From the NCBI GenBank assembly GCA_965222525.1, contig OZ244955.1, forward strand, positions 1,736,001-1,800,000: DNA of 64,000 nt, written 5' to 3'. The position numbers were made by a program, and so were the translations under genes. The stretch's first letter is position 1. Each line of letters starts with the position of its first letter. Positions 25,767 to 34,138 of this stretch are shown here, in pieces. The notes below the pieces were generated by a model, which had not been told where the DNA came from, ran no database searches, and saw nothing but the letters and a program-made list of their open reading frames with translations. This DNA comes from CBDCUF01 sp965222525. Lineage in GTDB: Bacteria > Pseudomonadota > Alphaproteobacteria > Rickettsiales > UBA8987.

Positions 25767-27137
25767 TTATTTTTTCGAGGATTCCTGCATCTGGCGTTTG
25801 CGATGCGCGGAAATTTTCAGTACAAACGACAATAAAGTTACATATATCAAGGCATCCGTATACATACTATATCGCCACAATATCGGCTCTACAAGTGCAA
25901 CCAGTGCGAAATTGGCGGTATCAAATAACAGGACTGCCAAAACTATCAACACAAACCCATTTCTGCTTTTCAGGTAATAATACGCACAGAATATTATGCC
26001 TGCTATATAAAGCAAGGTTATTATATATCCGCCCTGATTATATGTTAAATGGCTGATATAAAATGATATAAATCCTGTTGGATTGTTTTTTATGAGAGTT
26101 AGCGCAATATTGGTTGATACCCTGTCCCGCTCAAACGGATCGGTTATGTCATGAGCTTCCATTGTCCATTTCAGCGCCCGTTTTGATATTACCCTGTATA
26201 CCTTGACATAACGGTTAATCGGCTCACTCATTACCGCATTTATCTTCTCCACCATTTCCTGTTTTTCTTTTTCTGTAAAGACGGTAGAGTCGTCAAGGTT
26301 AAGATACCCTGCAGCAGCATCTGCCTTTTCATCGACCTCATAGGCAAGTGCATTGGTCTTGCGCAGTAAAGCATGGGCCTGGTCAAAAACACTCTTCTCC
26401 AGTTCATTATCAAATGCAACATTATCGGAGGCTTTCGAAATATATATCGGGGCTACCGAAAGCTGTTCTCCCAAAGCGGGAATAGTACCGAAACGGTCAT
26501 ATTTAAACCAGGAATAAGTTCGCTCTGCAAGATTGGTGACCAGTATGGATATAATAAACAGACTGAAAATCAGTACTTTATGCTTATACTCGTCTCGCAG
26601 GAAAACTGCGATATAAAGGAATATTGCACAAAATGCAGGATATATGAAAAGAAACTGCCGCCTGAAAGTTATAAGCAATGCCACTGCCACAAAAAACCAT
26701 AAAAAATGGCTGACTCTCTTGCTTTTTAGTCCCCTTATCAGAAATTCAAAGCCTATGTAAAACAGCGGCAATCCGAATGCCTCGGTCATTATCGCATTGC
26801 CATAGCCCACTATATAGGGAAGCAGTAATATACAGATAAATACCAGATGACTGGCATAATTGAGTCCGAAATGCTGTCTGAACCGCCTGGAGATATATAA
26901 TATCCCCAGCATCCCGATAATCATCTGAATGATTATCAGAATGAAGAAATCGCTCTCACTTACCAGTGACTGGTAAATGTCAATAATCATCGGATACATA
27001 AATGGGCGGTGTGGTTCGGCATCGATATAGGAGAAGGAATCTACATTGAATATCACCCCGCGGGTCAGGTTGAATATCCCAACTATCACAAGGATTATCG
27101 CATCGGCATTTTTATATATGGTCTGTTTTTGCATCAT
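25767..27137 (-). CDS. Polytopic membrane protein, possible lipid-linked glycosyltransferase (GT-C-like)
   Basis: 456 aa with about ten hydrophobic helices, beginning IILVIVGIFNLTRGVIF and running through IIIQMIIGMLGILYI, LVFICILLLPYIVGYG, LFIYPAFCAIFLYIAVF and several near the C-terminus. An acidic residue pair after the first helix (FSYIDAEPHRPFMYP) recalls the first periplasmic loop of GT-C transferases such as ArnT, but I see no decisive signature. It begins directly at the purD stop (TGA followed by ATG ATG), so it is cotranscribed with purD. Function not assigned. Confidence 0.6.
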   Translation of the reverse strand: MMQKQTIYKNADAIILVIVGIFNLTRGVIFNVDSFSYIDAEPHRPFMYPMIIDIYQSLVSESDFFILIIIQMIIGMLGILYISRRFRQHFGLNYASHLVFICILLLPYIVGYGNAIMTEAFGLPLFYIGFEFLIRGLKSKRVSHFLWFFVAVALLITFRRQFLFIYPAFCAIFLYIAVFLRDEYKHKVLIFSLFIISILVTNLAERTYSWFKYDRFGTIPALGEQLSVAPIYISKASDNVAFDNELEKSVFDQAHALLRKTNALAYEVDEKADAAAGYLNLDDSTVFTEKEKQEMVEKINAVMSEPINRYVKVYRVISKRALKWTMEAHDITDPFERDRVSTNIALTLIKNNPTGFISFYISHLTYNQGGYIITLLYIAGIIFCAYYYLKSRNGFVLIVLAVLLFDTANFALVALVEPILWRYSMYTDALIYVTLLSFVLKISAHRKRQMQESSKK

Positions 27138-28451
27138 TCAGGCACATGCTTTCAATCTCTTCACCGCACGCCAGCCAATATCACGGCGGCAGAATCCATC
27201 CGGCCAGTCTATAGTATCAACCGCTTTATATGCTTTCTGCTGCGCATCCAGTATATCACCGCCCAGTGCAGTTACTCCCAGCACACGCCCGCCATTGGCC
27301 AGTAATTGCCCGCTTTCATATCTGGTTCCGGCATGAAATACAATAACATCATCAATTACTTCTGCTTCTTCAAGGTTGTTTATCTGCGAGCCTTTCTGAT
27401 AATTGCCCGGATATCCATTTGCAGCCATAACCACACATAAAGCTGTCTGGTCGGAAAATTCTGCATTTTCCCCCGTCAGATTACCATCACATGCAGCCAG
27501 CATAATCTCTGCCAGATCCCCTTCAAATCTTGGAATAATAACCTGCGCTTCAGGGTCACCGAAACGGACATTAAACTCCAGCAATTTCAGGCTATCCCCC
27601 TCTATCATCAACCCGGCAAACAACACCCCTTTATAGGGCATTCCATCAGCTTTCATCCCGTCAATCAGGGGCTGGATAATCTCCTGCATAATGCGTTCAT
27701 GTAATGCCGGAGTTACTACAGGTGCCGGGGAATATGTGCCCATCCCGCCGGTATTGGGACCGGTATCACCATCACCAACCGCCTTGTGGTCCTGCGCCGA
27801 GCCGAATGCAACTGCCGTATCCCCGCCACATATCGCAAAGAAACTGGCCTCCTCACCGGCCAGAAATTCCTCGATAACCAGCCTGTTCCCAGCATCCCCG
27901 AACTTGCCGCCGAACATTTCATCCACCGCCTGCAAGGCTTCCGCTTCGGTCTGTGCGACCGTAACCCCCTTGCCGGCAGCAAGCCCGTCAGTCTTAACCA
28001 CAATCGGTGCACCCTTTTCCCTTATATAAGACTTTGCCAATTCGGCATCGGAGAATTTGGCATATTCCGCAGTAGGGATACCGTATTTTCTGGCAGCATC
28101 CTTCATAAATTGTTTGGAGCCTTCTATTTGCGCAGCTTTTGCACCCGGGCCAAATGCCTTTATCCCCTGTGTTTCAAGGTAATCCGCCAGCCCGTCAACA
28201 AGCGGCTGCTCTGGACCGATTACCACCAGCCCTATATCGGCGGACTTACAAAACTGCGCTATATTGCGGAAAGTATTCTGGAGATTACCCTTATCCTCTT
28301 CTATATCAGCCTGCCCAGCATCCCGGTTTATCCCGCCATTTCCTGGCCATATATAAACCTTGCCTGCACCGGCAGAGCGCTTAAGTCCATGCACAATTGC
28401 ATGCTCCCTCCCCCCCGAGCCGATTACCAGTATGTTGATCTTGTTTGTCAT
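27138..28451 (-). CDS. purD: Phosphoribosylamine-glycine ligase PurD
   Basis: ATP-grasp enzyme joining phosphoribosylamine and glycine, second step of purine synthesis. 437 aa. Motifs: ILVIGSGGREHAI at the N-terminus, VVIGPEQPLVDGLADYL, GAPIVVKTDGLAAGKGVTVA (ATP-grasp), GPNTGGMGTYSPAP, LLEFNVRFGDPEAQ and GGRVLGVTALG. First gene of a minus-strand run purD, membrane protein, kinase. Divergent from ilvD with 149 bp between. Confidence 0.97.
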   Translation of the reverse strand: MTNKINILVIGSGGREHAIVHGLKRSAGAGKVYIWPGNGGINRDAGQADIEEDKGNLQNTFRNIAQFCKSADIGLVVIGPEQPLVDGLADYLETQGIKAFGPGAKAAQIEGSKQFMKDAARKYGIPTAEYAKFSDAELAKSYIREKGAPIVVKTDGLAAGKGVTVAQTEAEALQAVDEMFGGKFGDAGNRLVIEEFLAGEEASFFAICGGDTAVAFGSAQDHKAVGDGDTGPNTGGMGTYSPAPVVTPALHERIMQEIIQPLIDGMKADGMPYKGVLFAGLMIEGDSLKLLEFNVRFGDPEAQVIIPRFEGDLAEIMLAACDGNLTGENAEFSDQTALCVVMAANGYPGNYQKGSQINNLEEAEVIDDVIVFHAGTRYESGQLLANGGRVLGVTALGGDILDAQQKAYKAVDTIDWPDGFCRRDIGWRAVKRLKACA

Positions 28452-28600
28452 AAAAACATTGCTAAAGCTTATATTGTTTACATTAGTTAGCTCCTACCTG
28501 ACTGGCTAAAGGCTGAATAATAAGTATATTTTTTGGCCTTGCAAGCAGTTCGTCGTGGTTTTATGTTGAAGATGACTATATAGAGAGTTAAACTTTTGCT

Positions 28601-30319
28601 ATGACAAAATTCGATAAATCAACACTTCCCAGCCGGCATGTGACTGAGGGGGCGGAGCGGGCTCCCCACCGTTCATATTACTATGCGATGGGGCTTGGTG
28701 AGGAGGAAATTCACCAGCCTTTTGTCGGGGTGGTGACTACATGGAACGAGGCGGCGCCCTGTAACATAGCGCTACAGCGTCAGGCACAGATTGCCAAGAA
28801 GGGTGTATCGGCAGCGGGCGGAACTCCCCGCGAGTTTACTACTATAACCGTTACAGATGGAATCGCCATGGGGCATCAGGGGATGAAATCCTCTCTGGTG
28901 TCCCGTGAGGTTATCGCAGATTCGGTAGAGCTTACGGTGCGTGGCCATTGCTATGATGCGCTGGTCGGATTTGCCGGATGTGACAAATCCCTGCCCGGGT
29001 TGATGATGGTTATGGTGAGGCTTAATATCCCCTCGGTATTTATGTATGGCGGATCTATCCTTCCCGGCCGCTATAAGGACAAGGACGTAACCGTTGTTGA
29101 TGTATTTGAGGGTGTTGGACAGTGGGAAGCGGGTAATATGTCGGAGAAGGAGTTGTGCGATCTGGAGATGGTGGCCTGTCCTTCTGCCGGTTCATGCGGT
29201 GGGCAGTTCACGGCAAACACCATGGCCTGTGTAAGTGAGGCAATCGGGCTGGCATTGCCGGGTTCGGCTGGTGCGCCTGCTCCTTATGAAAGCCGTGATG
29301 GATATGCATTTGCGTCCGGTGAGGCGGTTATGCGGCTGATAAAGGACGGTATTCGCCCACGTGATATTGTAACTCGCAAGGCGCTGGAGAATGCTGCCCG
29401 GATTGTATCCGCAACCGGCGGCTCGACTAACGGGGCACTACATCTGCCTGCGATAGCACATGAGTGCGGGATTGAGTTTGACCTGCATGATGTGGGAAAG
29501 ATTTTCCGTGAAACCCCTTATATTGCGGATTTGAAGCCGGGCGGAAAATATGTTGCCAAGGATTTGTATGAGGTGGGTGGAGTGCAGATTGTTATGAGAG
29601 AACTGCTGGACAATGGCCTGCTGCATGGTGATTGCCTGACTGTTACCGGCAAGACTATTGCAGAAAATCTGGCAGATGTTAAGTTTCCGCAAGAGCAGGA
29701 TGTGGTGTATCGGGTGGATAAGCCGATAAGTGAAACCGGCGGTGTGGTAACACTTAAAGGAAATCTTGCGCCACAGGGCTGTATTGTAAAGATTGCCGGG
29801 ATGAAGAATCTGCGCCATGTCGGGCCGGCACGCTGTTTCGATTGCGAGGAAGATGCGTTTGAGGCGGTAAAGCGCAGGGAATATAAAGACGGTGATGTTA
29901 TTGTTATCCGTTATGAGGGTCCGAAAGGCGGTCCCGGAATGCGTGAAATGCTGGCAACCACTGCCGCATTATATGGGCAGGGAGCAGGTGACAAGGTGGC
30001 GCTGATTACTGACGGCAGATTCTCGGGCGGTACTCGTGGCTTTTGCATTGGCCATGTTGGACCGGAGGCAGCAGATGGCGGGGCAATCGCATTGCTTGAA
30101 GATGGTGATATGATAACCCTTGATGCCAATGAAGGGATTATAGAGGTTGATTTGTCCGATAAAGAACTAGCCGCCCGCCGTAAGAAATGGCAGCCACGCA
30201 AGAATGACTACCAGTCCGGTGTTTTGTGGAAATATGCCCGGCAGGTTGGCCCTGCCGAAAAAGGAGCCACCACCCATCCCGGTGCCAAATCCGAAACCCA
30301 TATTTATGGGGATACCTAG
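28601..30319 (+). CDS. ilvD: Dihydroxy-acid dehydratase IlvD
   Basis: Fe-S dehydratase of valine, leucine, isoleucine and pantothenate synthesis. 572 aa. Conserved stretches include GVVTTWNEAAPCNIAL, SAAGGTPREFTTITVTDGIAMGHQGMK with a cluster cysteine region after it (GFAGCDKSLPGLMM), CPSAGSCGGQFTANTMACVSEA, ATGGSTNGALHLPAIA, and ITDGRFSGGTRGFCIGHVGPEA. The cluster cysteines are all in place. A single gene; a long inverted repeat lies just after its stop. Confidence 0.97.
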   Translation: MTKFDKSTLPSRHVTEGAERAPHRSYYYAMGLGEEEIHQPFVGVVTTWNEAAPCNIALQRQAQIAKKGVSAAGGTPREFTTITVTDGIAMGHQGMKSSLVSREVIADSVELTVRGHCYDALVGFAGCDKSLPGLMMVMVRLNIPSVFMYGGSILPGRYKDKDVTVVDVFEGVGQWEAGNMSEKELCDLEMVACPSAGSCGGQFTANTMACVSEAIGLALPGSAGAPAPYESRDGYAFASGEAVMRLIKDGIRPRDIVTRKALENAARIVSATGGSTNGALHLPAIAHECGIEFDLHDVGKIFRETPYIADLKPGGKYVAKDLYEVGGVQIVMRELLDNGLLHGDCLTVTGKTIAENLADVKFPQEQDVVYRVDKPISETGGVVTLKGNLAPQGCIVKIAGMKNLRHVGPARCFDCEEDAFEAVKRREYKDGDVIVIRYEGPKGGPGMREMLATTAALYGQGAGDKVALITDGRFSGGTRGFCIGHVGPEAADGGAIALLEDGDMITLDANEGIIEVDLSDKELAARRKKWQPRKNDYQSGVLWKYARQVGPAEKGATTHPGAKSETHIYGDT

Positions 30320-30324
30320 GGCGC

Positions 30325-30361
30325 GTGGACATTTTCAGCACATGCTAGCGTAAATGTCCAC
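30325..30361. terminator. Inverted repeat between convergent ilvD and a secreted-protein gene
   Basis: GTGGACATTT (30325-30334) pairs with AAATGTCCAC (30352-30361), a perfect 10-bp stem with a 17-nt loop, starting 6 bases after the ilvD stop and ending 6 bases before the convergent gene's stop. It probably serves as a bidirectional terminator, though no T-run follows. Confidence 0.5.
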
Positions 30362-30366
30362 ATTCC

Positions 30367-30972
30367 CTAAGGGCAGCCGAAATATTCTTTAACTACATGT
30401 AGTGAATCCTCGCCACAAAGGGAAGTCTTTATCTGCTGGCAGCGGCCGGAGTCGAATATATTGTTTTTGCAAGCGAAATCATACTTTTCATACTCTGACA
30501 GACCGGCTATTTCCTCGGCCTCCTTAAAGCTTAATTTTTTTCTGTCACTACTGAACCAGCCGAGATTCCAGCCATGCACTTCATTATGCCAGCCTGATAC
30601 AGGCTCTCCCAGACTGTTACCGTCAATAAATTCATTTAATTCACTTTCATTCCTAAACGTAGCGACCTCACGGGTTCCTTCGTTAAATGCGAAATAGCCT
30701 GTGCTGGTACGGCCTACAATGGCTTGCGGGTAGAACCGCCATCTTTTCAGGTTTTTTACATATATCCGGTCTGATACTCTTCCCAAAGTTCCTCCCGATC
30801 CGGCAGGTGCTTTTAATACCGTGCCATACACCCCGATATACGGCTCGGTATGTGATATAAAATTACCACCGGGAGTTTCAAACTCCCACTCGGCATAATC
30901 TGATATCGCATATGTACTTTGTGCTACCAGTAAAATAGCTGCTGAAAATAGAAACAGGATATGTTTTTGCAT
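30367..30972 (-). CDS. Exported hypothetical protein
   Basis: 201 aa, not recognised. Signal peptide about 1-22 (ILFLFSAAILLVAQSTYA). The mature part has no repeats or membrane helices; it contains GGNFISHTEPYIGVYGTVLK, GYFAFNEGTREVATF, and four cysteines near the C-terminus (FACKN, GRCQQ, SLCGE, FGCP), which could form two disulfides in the periplasm. The W- and G-rich middle could be a small beta-sheet domain. Last gene of the minus-strand suc-pha block, separated from phaB by a repeat. Confidence 0.75.
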   Translation of the reverse strand: MQKHILFLFSAAILLVAQSTYAISDYAEWEFETPGGNFISHTEPYIGVYGTVLKAPAGSGGTLGRVSDRIYVKNLKRWRFYPQAIVGRTSTGYFAFNEGTREVATFRNESELNEFIDGNSLGEPVSGWHNEVHGWNLGWFSSDRKKLSFKEAEEIAGLSEYEKYDFACKNNIFDSGRCQQIKTSLCGEDSLHVVKEYFGCP

Positions 30973-31050
30973 GTTTTTACCTTTTGTTTAAATTATGACG
31001 TGATTTGCAGTCTATGCCTAGTGTTTAACAAGCTGTATGACGTGACCACC

Positions 31051-31203
31051 ACTCCCCCTTCATGGGGGAGTAGCAGAGACAAGCCCTGAAAGGGCGCAGT
31101 CGATGCGTGGGGGTGTAGGGGCTTATGTGGTGTTGTGCCACTTAGCCACATCCCCCACGATTCGAGCTTCGCCCTCATCTGCTCCCCCGTAAAGCGGGGG
31201 AGC
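31051..31203. repeat. Palindromic repeat family C element
   Basis: Bracketed by hairpins ACTCCCCC-TTCAT-GGGGGAGT (31051-31071) and GCTCCCCC-GTAAAGC-GGGGGAGC (31181-31203). Inside are AAGCCCTGAAAGGGC and CCCCCACGATTCGAGC, the latter shared with 33908-34120. It lies between phaB and an exported-protein gene and has no coding frame. Confidence 0.75.
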
Positions 31204-31242
31204 GGTAAAGTTCTCACTTCAGGTTAAAACACTATAGCTTAA

Positions 31243-31965
31243 TCACTCCATGTGATTGCCTCCGTTAACCGAAAGGGTTTCTCCTGTGATAAAACCCGCT
31301 TCATCTGCCGCAAGGAATAATACCGCACGGGCAATTTCCTCCGGCTCACCAAGCCGTCCCACCGGTATCTTATCCACAATCGCCTGCATTATCTTGTCAG
31401 GGATATCGGAAGTCATATCAGTACGGATATAGCCGGGTGCTATTGCATTTACGGTAATGCCCTTAGTGGCAGTTTCCCGTGCCAGCGCCTTGGTGAAGCC
31501 CAATATACCGGCTTTGGCAGCGGAATAATTGGTCTGACCAAGCTGGCCGTCCTGTGCATTTATCGAGCTTACATTTACTATACGACCGAATTTCTTCTCC
31601 CGCATATCGCCGATCACCGCCTTTGTCATTGCATAACAGGAATTAAGATTGGTTTCAATAACTGCCTGCCAGTTATCAAACGGCATTTTATGGAACATGC
31701 TGTCACGGATTATACCTGCATTATTAACCAGGATTTCAATCCCACCAACTTCATCAGTGACTTTTTCCGCACCTGCAGCACATTCATCAGGATGACCCAC
31801 ATCCCATTTATAAACAGGAATGCCGGTTTCCTTGCTGAAACTTTCCGCTACCTTGTCATTATGGGCGTAATTGGCGGCCACCTTGTATCCGGCATCCTGA
31901 AACGCCTTACATATAGCAGCACCGATACCACGAGTGCCGCCGGTTACCAAAACTGTTCTGGGCAT
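31243..31965 (-). CDS. phaB: Acetoacetyl-CoA reductase PhaB
   Basis: NADPH-dependent reduction of acetoacetyl-CoA to (R)-3-hydroxybutyryl-CoA, the monomer for polyhydroxybutyrate. 240 aa, SDR fold: TGGTRGIGAAICKAF (cofactor), NNAGIIRDSMFHKM, catalytic Ser-Tyr-Lys in NVSSINAQDGQLGQTNYSAAKAG, and NAIAPGYIRTDMT. GIIRDSMFHKM and SINAQDGQLGQTNYS are typical of PhaB as opposed to FabG. The start at 31965 is chosen because AGAAGGAAT precedes it; a longer frame upstream is not needed. Belongs to the phaC-phaA-phaB run. Confidence 0.93.
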   Translation of the reverse strand: MPRTVLVTGGTRGIGAAICKAFQDAGYKVAANYAHNDKVAESFSKETGIPVYKWDVGHPDECAAGAEKVTDEVGGIEILVNNAGIIRDSMFHKMPFDNWQAVIETNLNSCYAMTKAVIGDMREKKFGRIVNVSSINAQDGQLGQTNYSAAKAGILGFTKALARETATKGITVNAIAPGYIRTDMTSDIPDKIMQAIVDKIPVGRLGEPEEIARAVLFLAADEAGFITGETLSVNGGNHME

Positions 31966-32039
31966 AATATTCCTTCTGGTTGGGAAAACACTACAAACAC
32001 CCTCTAAAACCTTATCACCTGACAAAAACTATGCTCATT

Positions 32040-32240
32040 GTCATCCCAGAAGCTATATTTTCTCTGCATCTATGATGCAGTTAGAAAATAAGCTATGTGG
32101 GATCCAGAAGAAGGTTTTAGGTTACAGGAGGTGGTAACTTCTATAACCTATAATCCATCATTAGCTAACTGGATTCCACATCGTAAGACTCCTAAACGAA
32201 AAATCATAGATTTTTCTACTCGTCTAACGTCTGGAATGAC
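32040..32240. repeat. Nested palindromic element (201 bp)
   Basis: Outer ends GTCATCCCAGA (32040-32050) and TCTGGAATGAC (32230-32240) are inverted with one mismatch. An inner pair, TGTGGGATCCAG and CTGGATTCCACA, flanks a unit related to family D (AGGTTTTAGGTTACAGG) near 32114-32150. The left half also forms its own hairpin (TATTTTCT-CTGCATC...GATGCAG-TTAGAAAATA). This looks like a repeat inserted inside another repeat, in the phaB-hypothetical spacer. Confidence 0.65.
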
Positions 32241-32269
32241 ATATGTAAAGATTTGTCAGGTGGTTATCT

Positions 32270-32659
32270 CTAAAACAAATCATCCTTATTGTAAAATATC
32301 TCGGGACAGCCGGACTGGTCGTCCGCTATCTCGCATATCCCCTTCTCATTGCAAATATGTTTGCATGGCATAGGGTCATCATAATGCTTGCAGGTCTCGG
32401 AAGCATTCTTCCAGGCGAAATATTCTTCGGCCTCTACCACATGCTGTTTGTTTACCGACTCCCACTTGCCGCATATTCCGTAAACTGCCATACATTCGGT
32501 TGTATCCTTGCATTCCGCGAAGTTTTTTACTTCCTTTTTTATCTCTCGGGATTCCTTGTGACCGTCATATTTACGACCAGCGAAATGGGATAGGTCGTCC
32601 CACCATATAACCAGACATAGCAGGGACATAAAAAGCACTATAAATTTTTTCCTGGGCAT
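32270..32659 (-). CDS. Small Cys-rich exported protein
   Basis: 129 aa from the ATG at 32659, chosen because AAAAGGAGCAACCC precedes it; the open frame continues upstream into phaA. N-terminal signal or anchor (about 5-21, FIVLFMSLLCLVIWW). The mature part has eight cysteines in the pattern ECKDTTECMAVYGICGKW, SETCKHY, PCKHICNEKGICE and SGCPE, suggesting a disulfide-bonded periplasmic domain. Similar CGxWxxVN-containing small exported proteins are widespread in proteobacteria, but I know no function. It sits between phaA and phaB, which is an odd place for it. Confidence 0.75.
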   Translation of the reverse strand: MPRKKFIVLFMSLLCLVIWWDDLSHFAGRKYDGHKESREIKKEVKNFAECKDTTECMAVYGICGKWESVNKQHVVEAEEYFAWKNASETCKHYDDPMPCKHICNEKGICEIADDQSGCPEIFYNKDDLF

Positions 32660-32717
32660 GGGTTGCTCCTTTTGGTTATATGGATTGTCATCCTTCACCC
32701 CGTTCGGGATGGCAATA

Positions 32718-33896
32718 TTAAACTCTTTCCACGCAAAGGGCGACGCCCATACCGCCACCGACACATAATGTGACCAGCGCTTTCTGTACATCGCTTCTTT
32801 TCTGCATTTCATGTAACAAGGTAACCAGTATGCGGCAGCCGGACGCTCCTATCGGGTGTCCCAGCGCAATCGCTCCACCATTTACATTGACCTTATCAGT
32901 ATCCCAGCCCAGCTCACGATTTACCGCTATTGCCTGGGCGGCAAAAGCCTCGTTAGATTCTATCAAATCAAGCTCGCCAATTTCCCATCCTGCCCTGGCA
33001 ATTGCCTTCCTTACCGCAGGGATAGGGCCGGTACCCATAATATCCGGTTCAACTCCGGCATGCGCCCATGAAACTATGCGTGCCAGCGGTTTTTTACCAC
33101 GTTGTTTTGCCTCATCTTCCGACATCAGTATAACCACCGCTGCGCCGTCATTGATACCCGATGCATTGCCGGCAGTAACCGTACCCTCCCTGTCAAAGGC
33201 AGGGCGGAGCTTTGCCAGTGTATCTTTTGTCGTACCATGACGGGGAAATTCGTCTGTGTCTATAATTGTATCGCCCTTGCGACCGGAAATGGTAATGGGG
33301 ATAATTTCTTTCTTGAAGCGGCTGGATTTTTGCGCCTCCTCGGCCTTGTTCTGCGATAGTGCTGAAAATTCATCCTGCTCATCACGGGAAATACTGAACT
33401 TGTTTGCGATATTCTCGGCGGTAATCCCCATATGTTTTGCACTGAACGCATCGGTAAGCCCGTCGGTAATCATGGTATCGACCAGACTGGCGTCGCCCAT
33501 TTTAACCCCGACCCGCACACCGGCCGCATGTACCGCCTGACTCATACTTTCCTGCCCGCCGGCGATTACTATATTGCTGTCACCACCCACAATCGCCTGA
33601 TAACCGAGCGCCACCGCCCGCAACCCCGACCCACATACCTGGTTTATTCCCCATGCAGGAATTTCTTTCGGCAGGCCGGCATTGATAGAAGCCTGCCTTG
33701 CCGGATTCTGCCCATGTGCGGCAGAAAGCACCTGCCCGAGGATAACTTCTGATATATCGCTTCCGTCAATATTGCTAGTCTTCACCAGCTCGGCAATCAC
33801 CAACTCACCAAGCTTATGCGCAGGCAGGGAAGACAATCCTCCCATAAAATTCCCTATCGGGGTACGCAATGCTTCTGTAATTACAACGCTTTTCAT
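32718..33896 (-). CDS. phaA: Acetyl-CoA acetyltransferase (beta-ketothiolase) PhaA
   Basis: Condenses two acetyl-CoA to acetoacetyl-CoA, first step of polyhydroxybutyrate synthesis. 392 aa thiolase. Catalytic residues in context: nucleophile Cys in NQVCGSGLRAVALG (about residue 88), NEAFAAQ, His in GGAIALGHPIGASGCRI, and second Cys in VTLCVGGGMGVAL near the C-terminus. Its position next to phaB and phaC supports the biosynthetic role over fatty-acid degradation. Confidence 0.95.
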   Translation of the reverse strand: MKSVVITEALRTPIGNFMGGLSSLPAHKLGELVIAELVKTSNIDGSDISEVILGQVLSAAHGQNPARQASINAGLPKEIPAWGINQVCGSGLRAVALGYQAIVGGDSNIVIAGGQESMSQAVHAAGVRVGVKMGDASLVDTMITDGLTDAFSAKHMGITAENIANKFSISRDEQDEFSALSQNKAEEAQKSSRFKKEIIPITISGRKGDTIIDTDEFPRHGTTKDTLAKLRPAFDREGTVTAGNASGINDGAAVVILMSEDEAKQRGKKPLARIVSWAHAGVEPDIMGTGPIPAVRKAIARAGWEIGELDLIESNEAFAAQAIAVNRELGWDTDKVNVNGGAIALGHPIGASGCRILVTLLHEMQKRSDVQKALVTLCVGGGMGVALCVERV

Positions 33897-33907
33897 TTCT
33901 TATCTCA

Positions 33908-34120
33908 TCCCCCCTTGAGGGGGAGTACAAGAGCCAAGCCCCGTAGGGTGCAGGCGATTGGTGGGGGGTAGGAAAGTGCTCGGTGTTCAGTGTTCGGTGT
34001 ACTGTATTACAGTAAGAAACTCCGAACACCGTACACAGGGCACTGAACACCGCTTCACCCCCCACGATTCGAGCGGCGGCCTTCGGCCTTGCTCTCATCT
34101 GCTCCCCCTCAAGGGGGGAA
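33908..34120. repeat. Palindromic repeat family C element with nested inner repeat
   Basis: Outer hairpins CCCCCTTGAGGGGGAG (about 33910-33925) and CTCCCCCTCAAGGGGGG (about 34102-34118). The flanks share the CCCCCCACGATTCGAGC segment with 31051-31203. The centre (33976-34053) is a second inverted repeat built on GTGTTCGGTGTACTGT and ACACCGTACAC. Located between phaA and phaC; no coding frame. Confidence 0.75.
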
Positions 34121-34138
34121 CGATTATTTCCCGCCAAC

